Assembly: GCA_035293045.1 (NCBI GenBank)
Contig: DATDOY010000117.1
Span: 1 to 5,206, forward strand
Length of the DNA: 5,206 nucleotides
From: DATDOY01 sp035293045
GTDB taxonomy: Bacteria > Actinomycetota > Acidimicrobiia > IMCC26256 > JACPCJ01
Reading direction: 5' to 3'
Shown here: piece after piece, positions 1 to 5,206 of the stretch
Layout: every line of letters begins with the position of its first letter
Position numbering within the stretch: position 1 is the stretch's first letter
Position numbers and translations under genes: made by a program
Notes under the pieces: model-generated
What the model was told of the DNA's origin: nothing
Databases searched by the model: none
The model's input: the letters and a program-made list of their open reading frames with translations, nothing else

Positions 1-1099
1 CCCCCGCCACGACCGCGGCCGCGGCGGCCAGCGAAAGCACCAGCGCGGGACGGCGCACCGCACGCGGCGCCGTGCGCACCGGGAGCTCGACGATGCGATA
101 GGACACGACGGCCAGTCCGATCGCGGCCGCCGTGGTGACGACGCTCGACCCGAACCACACGTAGAGCGGCCAGTGCCACAGATAGACGCCGTACGAGATG
201 CGACCGAGCGCAGGGAGCGGCGGGAGGCGGAGCACCCGTTCGACCGGAGAGCCCGTCCGCACCGCGGCGGCGACCACCGCGGCGGCGGCGAGCCCGACGA
301 CGGCGAAGCCACCCCGGTAGAGCCGGGGTTCGAGATCGGCGAGATTGGCGAACGCCCACGCCAGGACCGCGACACCCCCGAATCCGCCGACCACCCAGCC
401 GCGGCCGGGGCGGGCGGGTTCCGAAGGTGCGCGATGGAGGTAGAGCGCGAGGGCGGCGCCGATCAACAGAACGTGCCCTCGGGTATCGGTGCCGTAGTAG
501 ATGCGCGACGGGTCTGCCCCGGGGTCGAACGACACCGCCATGAGCGCGGCGGACGCGGCGGCCAAAGCCAGCGTGGCGGCGGCAAGCGTGCGCGTCGCGC
601 CGCCCGTGAACCGCAGGATCAACGCCACGACGAGCGGCCACACGAGGTACCACTGCGCCTCCAGGGCGAGGGACCAAATGTGGCGAAGCGGCGAGGCCTC
701 GGTGAAGAGGGCGAAGTAGGAGGAATCGCGCAGCGCGAGGTACCAGTTCTGCGTCCAGGTGAGGCTGGCGACCGCCTCTCCCCGCACCTGCGACGACGAT
801 CCGGCGGCGGCGGCGTGCACGACGACCGCGCCGACGACGAGGGCGAGGGCGGGAAGGAGGCGTCGGATTCGGCGTTCCCAAAACCGGCCGAGGTCGATAC
901 GACCAGCCCTCCGCCACTCGGCGAGCAGCAGGGCGGTGATCAAGTAGCCCGACAGCACCAAGAAGACGTCGACGCCGAGGTAACCGCCGGGCACGGCGTG
1001 CACCCCACCGTGGTACGCGAGCACGGCAAGGACGGCGACCGCGCGGAGGCCGTCGAGCGCGGGGGCGTGTTCGACCCGGGACGTGGCGGTGCGGCTCAC
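1..1099 (-). CDS. Membrane acyltransferase, acyltransferase-3/OafA family (3' part cut off by window edge)
   Basis: Reading the minus strand from a GTG at 1099 gives 366 uninterrupted codons to the left window edge; the C-terminus is missing. Family motifs appear in the expected order: LDGLRAVAVLAVLAYH (residues 15-30, with the conserved R19 and H30), VDVFLVLSGYLIT (43-55), RRIRRLLPA (77-84), RHIWSLALEAQWYLVWP (139-155), GTDTRGHVLLIGAALAL (203-219) and GRISYGVYLWHWP (299-311). About ten hydrophobic segments are visible. Proteins of this family move acyl groups, often acetyl, across or at the cytoplasmic membrane onto cell-surface glycans, lipids or secondary metabolites; the acceptor cannot be read from the sequence. 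A late hydrophobic stretch (about 351-366) after the VELP motif, plus the GTDTR motif, is typical of members with an extracytoplasmic SGNH-hydrolase domain, so that domain may lie beyond the edge. GTG 1099 fits the usual short N-terminus before LDGLR, but its Shine-Dalgarno is weak. An in-frame stop at 1166-1168 limits extension upstream. It diverges from the acyl-CoA ligase gene. Confidence 0.93.
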   Translation of the reverse strand, partial: MSRTATSRVEHAPALDGLRAVAVLAVLAYHGGVHAVPGGYLGVDVFLVLSGYLITALLLAEWRRAGRIDLGRFWERRIRRLLPALALVVGAVVVHAAAAGSSSQVRGEAVASLTWTQNWYLALRDSSYFALFTEASPLRHIWSLALEAQWYLVWPLVVALILRFTGGATRTLAAATLALAAASAALMAVSFDPGADPSRIYYGTDTRGHVLLIGAALALYLHRAPSEPARPGRGWVVGGFGGVAVLAWAFANLADLEPRLYRGGFAVVGLAAAAVVAAAVRTGSPVERVLRLPPLPALGRISYGVYLWHWPLYVWFGSSVVTTAAAIGLAVVSYRIVELPVRTAPRAVRRPALVLSLAAAAAVVAG

Positions 1100-1150
1100 C
1101 CCGCGACTGTGCAGACGGTCGCTCGGGATGGGGAGGCGGCGTGCGACAGG

Positions 1151-1169
1151 TTGACCCCAATTCGGTCAA
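1151..1169. promoter_or_regulatory. Perfect inverted repeat, candidate operator/divergent promoter element
   Basis: TTGACC (1151-1156) and GGTCAA (1164-1169) form a perfect 6-base inverted repeat around a 7-base spacer. The centre, base 1160, is exactly midway between the divergent start codons at 1099 (minus) and 1221 (plus). Each arm also resembles a sigma-70-type -35 box (TTGAC), one facing each gene, but no convincing -10 box follows at 16-18 bases on either strand. It could be a binding site for a dimeric regulator of both genes; that is inference. Confidence 0.4.
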
Positions 1170-1206
1170 GATTCGCCCGCCCGAGAGAGGGTCGAACCGG
1201 TCGAAC

Positions 1207-1211
1207 AGGAG
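1207..1211 (+). promoter_or_regulatory. Ribosome binding site for the acyl-CoA ligase
   Basis: AGGAG lies 9 bases before the ATG at 1221. A second in-frame ATG at 1227 would leave 15 bases, so this site favours 1221. Confidence 0.7.
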
Positions 1212-1220
1212 CAGAGCCGA

Positions 1221-2924
1221 ATGACCATGAGCCTCCGCGAGGCCGACGAGCAACTGACCGCTCCGGGCGGGATGTTTGCCGTCGACGAAATCGACATCCG
1301 CGGCGTGCGCACGAAGGTGTGGGCCAACGCGGCACCGTCGCTGCGGGCCATCCTCGAGATGAGTCGCGCCCATGGCGCCAAGGACTTCTTGGTATACGAG
1401 GACGAGCGCATCACGTTCGAGGAGCACTTCCAGCGGGCCGCCCACGTCGCCCGGCGTCTCGTTGACGACTTCGGCGTCGCCAAAGGGGACCGCGTCACGA
1501 TCGCCATGCGCAACTTCCCCGAGTGGGTCGTCGCGTTCTGGGCCGCAGCCGCCGCCGGCGCGGTGGTCGTGCCGCTCAACGCGTGGTGGACCGGCGAGGA
1601 GTTCGCGTACGGGCTCGAGGATTCCGGCACCAGGGTGGTGTTCGCCGATGGGGAGCGGATGGCGCGGCTCGAGGGCTTCACGCCCGGCAACGTCGAGACG
1701 CGGATTGTGGCCCGGCCCGACGGCCCGCTCGCCGATGGCTGGCTGGCGTGGGACGACATGATGCGCGGGGCGGACACCGACGCCAGCCTCCCCGACGTCG
1801 CCATCGACCCTGAAGACGACGCCACCATCTTCTACACGTCGGGGACAACGGGGAAACCAAAGGGTGCGCTCGGGACGCAGCGCAACATCTGCACCAACCT
1901 GACGAGCCTCATGTACATCGCCTTCCGGCAGGCGATGCGGGGCGGGGGTGACCTCATCCAGGCGGCGGCGTCGGGCGAGCAGAACTGCTATCTGCTGTCG
2001 GTGCCGCTGTTTCACGCCACGGGGTGCCACTCGGTGCTCGTGGCCAACACCGCAGCCGGCGGGAAGCTTCTGATGATGCACAAGTGGGACGCGACGCGGG
2101 CGCTCGAACTGATCGAACAGGAGCGCGTCACGATCATGGGTGGCGTACCCACGATGGCGTGGCAGATCGTCGAGCACCCCGACTTCGACAAGTACGACAC
2201 GTCGTCGGTGCGGTCGGTGTCGTACGGCGGCGCGCCCGCCGCTCCCGAGTTGGTGAAGCGGATCCGTTCGCAGTTCCCGAAAGTTTCCCCTGGGAATGGC
2301 TACGGCTTGACCGAGACGTCGTCGGTCACGTCGCTGAACTCGGGCGAGGACTACGTCCGCAAGCCGGACTCCGTGGGGTCGGCCGTTCCCGTTTGCGATG
2401 TCAAGGTGGTCGACGAGCAGGGCGCCGAGGTTCCCGCCGGGGAGGTCGGTGAGTTGTGGATCAAGGGGCCCAACGTGGTGAAGGGATACTGGAACAAGCC
2501 CGAGGCCACGGCCGAGGCGTTCACCGACGGGTGGCTGCATTCGGGCGACGTCGCCCGCCTCGATGACGATGGATTCATCTACATCGTCGACCGGGCCAAG
2601 GACATGGTGATCCGCGGCGGCGAGAACGTGTACTGCGTGGAGGTCGAGGCGGTGCTCTATGAGCACCCCGCCGTGATCGACGCCGCCGTCTTCGGGGTGC
2701 CCCACAAGGTGCTCGGCGAGGAAGTCGGCGCGGTCGTCCAGATCAAGGGGGGCTCGACGGTGACCGCCGAGGAGATTCGCGGGCACGTCGCTGCCCATCT
2801 CGCCGGCTTCAAGGTGCCCGCGTTCGTCGAGGTGCGGACCGGCGACCTGCCCCGGAATCCCCAGGGCAAGATCTTGAAGCGGGACCTGAAGGAAGAGCTC
2901 ATCCCCCGCTGGACCGCCTCGTAG
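1221..2924 (+). CDS. Class I adenylate-forming acyl-CoA ligase (FadD-like, probably fatty acid-CoA ligase)
   Basis: This complete 567-residue ANL-superfamily enzyme should activate a carboxylic acid, probably a fatty acid, with ATP to an acyl-adenylate and then form the CoA thioester in the cytoplasm. The visible core motifs are the P-loop YTSGTTGKPKG (residues 205-215), YGGAP (335-339), NGYGLTETS (359-367), TDGWLHSGD (435-443, with the ribose-binding D443), the hinge region DRAKDMVIRGGENV (457-470) and PRNPQGKILKR (544-554, with the acyl-adenylating lysine K550). Length is normal for a FadD-type ligase. The motif NAWWTGEEF after VVVPL and the LFHATGCHSVLV stretch are, from memory, typical of actinobacterial acyl-CoA synthetases. 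No carrier-protein or reductase domain follows K550, so it is a stand-alone ligase rather than an NRPS module. Substrate chain length cannot be decided from sequence. ATG 1221 has AGGAG nine bases upstream. The gene diverges from the membrane acyltransferase and converges on the lipoprotein gene. Confidence 0.96.
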   Translation: MTMSLREADEQLTAPGGMFAVDEIDIRGVRTKVWANAAPSLRAILEMSRAHGAKDFLVYEDERITFEEHFQRAAHVARRLVDDFGVAKGDRVTIAMRNFPEWVVAFWAAAAAGAVVVPLNAWWTGEEFAYGLEDSGTRVVFADGERMARLEGFTPGNVETRIVARPDGPLADGWLAWDDMMRGADTDASLPDVAIDPEDDATIFYTSGTTGKPKGALGTQRNICTNLTSLMYIAFRQAMRGGGDLIQAAASGEQNCYLLSVPLFHATGCHSVLVANTAAGGKLLMMHKWDATRALELIEQERVTIMGGVPTMAWQIVEHPDFDKYDTSSVRSVSYGGAPAAPELVKRIRSQFPKVSPGNGYGLTETSSVTSLNSGEDYVRKPDSVGSAVPVCDVKVVDEQGAEVPAGEVGELWIKGPNVVKGYWNKPEATAEAFTDGWLHSGDVARLDDDGFIYIVDRAKDMVIRGGENVYCVEVEAVLYEHPAVIDAAVFGVPHKVLGEEVGAVVQIKGGSTVTAEEIRGHVAAHLAGFKVPAFVEVRTGDLPRNPQGKILKRDLKEELIPRWTAS

Positions 2925-2976
2925 TCCTCCCCGCGTCGCTTCTGTCGTTCCTGCGCCGAATGGGGGGCGGGCCGGG
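2925..2976. other. Convergent intergenic gap without a clear terminator
   Basis: These 52 bases separate the stop codon of the acyl-CoA ligase (plus strand) from the stop codon of the lipoprotein gene (minus strand). I looked for a hairpin followed by a T-run on either strand and found only weak G/C complementarity (CCTCCCCGC near 2927 against the G-run at 2962-2970) and no T-tract. Termination here may be Rho-dependent or may use a structure I cannot see by eye. Confidence 0.6.
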
Positions 2977-3843
2977 TCAGACGTCGGGGTCCTCGGGATG
3001 CGGAAGGCCGAACAAACGGCGGGCGTTCGCCGCCGCCACCGCCTCTCGCATCGGGCGCGGCAATCCGCCGAGGAGGGCGCGGACGTCGGCAATCACGCGG
3101 TCGTACGACGAAGCGGAGGCCGCCTCCACGGAGGTGACCCCGCTCCCCCACAGCACGCGCTCCGGCGCGGCTTGGACGACCGGAAGCCATTCGTCCCCAC
3201 TCCCCAGGCCGGGTGCCTGCATCACGACGACCAATCCGTCGTGCTCGCGCAGCAGGTCTGGGAGCCCCGCGAGCGGGCGCTCGGCGGAGACGAGCACGCT
3301 GGCTCCGGGATGATCACCGAGGAGCCGGTCGAGTACGGCGAGCGAATCCGGGGCCGGCCCGGCGACCAACAGCGCGCGGGCCGACGCCGCGTCGACGAGT
3401 GCACCGGGCACCGACGAGAGATCGTCGACCCACATCCCCCGGAAGAACAGACCCACCTCCCGAAGGATCCGGTCGACGTCGTCCGGTCCACTCCCCTCCG
3501 GCAGCTCGAAGAAGGGGAGAAACGTCCCCTCCTGGCCGGCGGTGGCGGTCCGGTACGCCGATTCCGTGGCGAAGGTGTCGGAGGGGTCCATCGGCGCGAC
3601 GAGCGCGGCCTGGCGCACGTCGTTCACCTCGAGCCGGCACGCCAACTCCGCGGCGACGCCGGGCGACTCGAGCGCCACGAGCGCGTCGACCAACACCCCC
3701 CGATACGCCGCCGCGCCCCCCGTCGAGCCGGTGCCCGATGGGCACGTCGACGGCTCGGGTTCGACCGACCCCCCGCCGCAGGCAGAGACCGACGCCGTCA
3801 CGACGAGGGCCACGACCGCCGTCACCAACCCGACCCGACCCAC
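2977..3843 (-). CDS. Lipoprotein with a degenerate amidohydrolase-2-like TIM barrel (probable pseudoenzyme)
   Basis: The 288-residue product begins with a lipoprotein signal: a hydrophobic stretch (residues 5-21), lipobox V19-S20-A21-C22, then a Gly/Ser/Pro/Glu-rich linker to about residue 46. It should be lipid-anchored on the outer face of the membrane. The rest resembles the amidohydrolase-2 family: a first strand V52-D-A-L-V-A-L58 where active members have IDAHxHL, a middle segment FFRGMWVDDL (133-142), DHPGASVLVSAE (177-188), RVLWGSG (229-235) where active members have RxLxGSD, and a C-terminal AANARRLFGL (271-280) matching the family's NAxRLF ending. The first His-X-His is L55-V56-A57, the last-strand Asp is G235, and the strand positions that usually carry His (about 158-162 and 185-188) have none. 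Only three histidines occur in the whole protein (178, 201, 282). Hydrolysis is therefore unlikely and the role is unknown; binding or scaffolding is possible. The GTG start is supported by AAAGGTGG just upstream. It diverges from the phospholipase gene. The fold assignment is by motif pattern only. Confidence 0.85.
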   Translation of the reverse strand: MGRVGLVTAVVALVVTASVSACGGGSVEPEPSTCPSGTGSTGGAAAYRGVLVDALVALESPGVAAELACRLEVNDVRQAALVAPMDPSDTFATESAYRTATAGQEGTFLPFFELPEGSGPDDVDRILREVGLFFRGMWVDDLSSVPGALVDAASARALLVAGPAPDSLAVLDRLLGDHPGASVLVSAERPLAGLPDLLREHDGLVVVMQAPGLGSGDEWLPVVQAAPERVLWGSGVTSVEAASASSYDRVIADVRALLGGLPRPMREAVAAANARRLFGLPHPEDPDV

Positions 3844-3847
3844 CCGG

Positions 3848-3855
3848 CCACCTTT
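3848..3855 (-). promoter_or_regulatory. Ribosome binding site for the lipoprotein gene
   Basis: On the minus strand AAAGGTGG precedes the GTG at 3843; the AGG core ends seven bases before the start codon. No other plausible start occurs in frame within the next 25 bases upstream, and this start places the signal peptide at the N-terminus. Confidence 0.55.
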
Positions 3856-3932
3856 GCACGAAATGTCACCGGCCCCAGGCAGGAACCCGGCCGCGAGGCG
3901 GCGAATCAGTGCTCAGGACTGGTGTTGGGGGC

Positions 3933-3938
3933 AGGAGG
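3933..3938 (+). promoter_or_regulatory. Ribosome binding site for the phospholipase gene
   Basis: A perfect AGGAGG lies eight bases before the GTG at 3947. It decides the start, since the frame has no ATG near the beginning of the signal peptide. Confidence 0.8.
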
Positions 3939-3946
3939 CGGGGGAC

Positions 3947-5206
3947 GTGATCACCAAGGGGAGTCGGCGCGTGCTGGCAGCCGCCGGGCTGGTCTTCGCC
4001 GTGTCCACGGCGGCGGCCCTTCCGGCGGTCGCCACCCAAGAGCCCACGCAGCCCAACGCCCGCGAGCTCATCGCCGCGTGCTACGAGCACATCGGCGACG
4101 CCCCCGTCGTCGGCCATGGCCTGTGTCGGGGCGTCGAACAACTCGACCGGGACATTGCCCAGGCGTGCCGCTTCCCCCGGCCTGCCGCTCCCACGCCCGA
4201 GGAGGTGTGCTCGGCCATCGACGGCCGCGTCTACTCCGAGGCCGCGATGGTGGAGTACGAAGCCTCGTGGGTGCACCGCGCCCTCCGGCTCCAGGCCCAC
4301 CTCGACGACAGGGTGCCGCTCTTCGACGCCTTGATCCCCGGCACGCACAACTCATTCAACGCGGCGTCGCAACCCCCGACGCTGAGCGGGTTGGACCACA
4401 ACCAGGTCGCCAGCCTCACCGACCAGCTCCGCATGGACATGCGAGGGATCGAGGTCGACGTGCACTGGGCACCGAGCGCGTCCGGCGACCCGGCGAACGG
4501 AATGCGGGCGCCGGTCGTCTGCCACGCCGCACCGATTGACATGTCCTTCACGACCGTCCACGCCGGCTGCACGAGCGAACGCGACCTCCGAGAGGCCCTC
4601 ACCGAGGTGCTGGCGTGGCTCAACACACTGGGAAACGAGAACGAGTTCATCCTCCTCTACCTCGAGAACGCCCTCGATGACGACCCCGCGGCCCACGACG
4701 CCGCAGCCGACGCCATCCATGACATCCTCGGCGAGGATCTCGTGTACCGACCGGTCGATCGACCCGCGATCGGTTGCGCCACGATGCCAACGTCGCTCTC
4801 GAAGGCCTCCATCCGAGAGACGGGGGCGCGGGTGCTGATCGTGGGGAACTGCGGTCCGGGCGCGTGGGGATCGTGGGTCCACGATCGCGGCCTCGATCTC
4901 GAAGCCGGCCCCGTGTGGGACGAGGACAAGAGCGCGGACGGCGACGACTTTGTGTGCCCGAGCGGCGGGTTCGGCTCCGTCTTCAGGCGGTTCTACGAGG
5001 ATTCGACCTGGCTCTCCGACACCGTCGAGCCGATGGGCATCGGAAGCTCGGGGCAGATCACCGCCGCGGAGACCGTCGCGATGGTCGAGTGCGGCGTCAA
5101 CCTCTTCGGGTTCGACCAACTCCTCCCGGCCGATCCCCGTCTCGCGTCGCTCGTGTGGAGCTGGGCGCCCAACGAGCCGTCCGCCGGCACTGCGGCTCGC
5201 CGCGGT
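3947..5206 (+). CDS. Secreted Ca2+-dependent phosphatidylinositol-specific phospholipase C (3' end cut off by window edge)
   Basis: From GTG 3947 the frame stays open for 420 codons to the right edge; no stop is seen. Residues 1-29 form a signal peptide: basic K4/R7/R8, a hydrophobic core, and an A-V-A cleavage site before T30. A Cys-containing N-terminal segment (about 30-120; C45, C60, C74, C88) precedes the PLC barrel. The barrel has IPGTHNSFN (130-138), RGIEVDVHW (166-174), VVCHAAP (190-196) and EFILLYLEN (233-241). Aligned by eye with eukaryotic PLC-delta and Streptomyces-type PI-PLC, H134 and H193 match the two catalytic histidines, and N135, E169, D171 and E240 match the Ca2+ ligands. 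The enzyme should cleave a phosphoinositide or related phospholipid outside the cell, releasing diacylglycerol. The C-terminal part GFDQLLPADPR (388-398) and VWSWAPNEP (403-411) looks family-typical but has no motif I can assign. Ten cysteines are visible, suiting an exported disulfide-bonded protein. The substrate is uncertain, as some relatives act on other glycerophospholipids. Confidence 0.9.
   Translation, partial: MITKGSRRVLAAAGLVFAVSTAAALPAVATQEPTQPNARELIAACYEHIGDAPVVGHGLCRGVEQLDRDIAQACRFPRPAAPTPEEVCSAIDGRVYSEAAMVEYEASWVHRALRLQAHLDDRVPLFDALIPGTHNSFNAASQPPTLSGLDHNQVASLTDQLRMDMRGIEVDVHWAPSASGDPANGMRAPVVCHAAPIDMSFTTVHAGCTSERDLREALTEVLAWLNTLGNENEFILLYLENALDDDPAAHDAAADAIHDILGEDLVYRPVDRPAIGCATMPTSLSKASIRETGARVLIVGNCGPGAWGSWVHDRGLDLEAGPVWDEDKSADGDDFVCPSGGFGSVFRRFYEDSTWLSDTVEPMGIGSSGQITAAETVAMVECGVNLFGFDQLLPADPRLASLVWSWAPNEPSAGTAARRG

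Larger units (their letters stand above)
3844..3946. promoter_or_regulatory. Divergent intergenic region between lipoprotein and phospholipase genes
   Basis: These 103 bases must carry the leader sequences, and probably the promoters, of both divergent genes. Apart from the two ribosome binding sites I see no convincing -35/-10 pair, operator palindrome or riboswitch. A TTGCAC at 3854-3859 (plus strand) is a possible -35 box, but no TANNNT-like -10 follows at normal spacing. Confidence 0.4.

Noticed and set aside
173..1465. Long plus-strand open frame (430 codons) across the acyltransferase and into the ligase
   Set aside because: Its translation is Arg/Gly/Glu-rich low-complexity sequence with no family motif. 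It lies antisense to a clear acyltransferase-3 gene and overlaps the start of the ligase. It is a shadow caused by high GC.
1166..1828. Minus-strand open frame (220 codons) opposite the ligase
   Set aside because: It is Ser/Ala/Thr-rich with no motif and antisense to the conserved ligase, whose reading frame explains the sequence.
1881..1985. Loop of about 30 residues (FRQAMRGGGDLIQ and following) between the P-loop and LLSVPLFHATG in the ligase, considered as an unusual insertion
   Set aside because: As far as I recall, actinobacterial ligases of this subgroup commonly have a variable loop here, so it does not look unusual.
2998..4539. Long plus-strand open frame (513 codons) antisense to the lipoprotein and overlapping the phospholipase
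   Set aside because: The product is Arg-rich and shows no domain. The minus-strand lipoprotein and the plus-strand phospholipase both have ribosome binding sites, signal peptides and family motifs.
4869..4886. Perfect 8-base inverted repeat GATCGTGG-GT-CCACGATC, with GATCGTGGG also at 4837-4845
   Set aside because: It lies inside the phospholipase coding sequence with no T-run and no nearby gene boundary. Codons for W-G-S-W-V-H-D-R explain it well enough; a chance hairpin is the simpler reading.
4352..5119. Minus-strand open frame (255 codons) opposite the phospholipase
   Set aside because: Composition is typical of a GC-rich antisense frame (Arg, Val, Asp, Gly, His). The opposite strand carries conserved catalytic motifs throughout.

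Overview
This is a GC-rich window (by eye clearly above 65% G+C, with strong G/C preference at third codon positions). It also has GTG starts, Gram-positive-type Shine-Dalgarno sites, a lipobox lipoprotein and an actinobacterial style of acyl-CoA ligase. Together these suggest an actinobacterium, possibly from the Acidimicrobiia or a related environmental lineage. That placement is an inference, because there is no rRNA or other marker gene here.

The window holds four protein genes in alternating orientation. From left to right: (1) 1-1099, minus strand, the N-terminal 366 residues of a multi-pass membrane acyltransferase of the acyltransferase-3/OafA family, running off the left edge. (2) 1221-2924, plus strand, a complete 567-residue class I adenylate-forming acyl-CoA ligase with all core motifs. 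(3) 2977-3843, minus strand, a complete 288-residue lipoprotein that looks like an amidohydrolase-2 TIM barrel with every recognisable metal-ligand motif replaced. (4) 3947-5206, plus strand, a secreted phospholipase C of the Ca2+-dependent, phosphatidylinositol-specific type, running off the right edge after 420 codons.

Genes 1 and 2 diverge from a 121-base gap with a perfect inverted repeat at its exact centre. Genes 2 and 3 converge across a 52-base gap with no clear terminator. Genes 3 and 4 diverge from a 103-base gap. No two neighbouring genes are co-directional, so the window shows no operon. The shared theme is lipid and envelope chemistry: acyl activation (2), acyl transfer at the membrane (1), extracellular phospholipid cleavage (4) and an anchored surface protein of unknown role (3). 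A common pathway is not demonstrated.

The most interesting items are the apparent pseudo-amidohydrolase lipoprotein, the complete eukaryote-like Ca2+ ligand set in the phospholipase, and the centred inverted repeat. I see no mobile element, CRISPR array, tRNA, rRNA or defence system.
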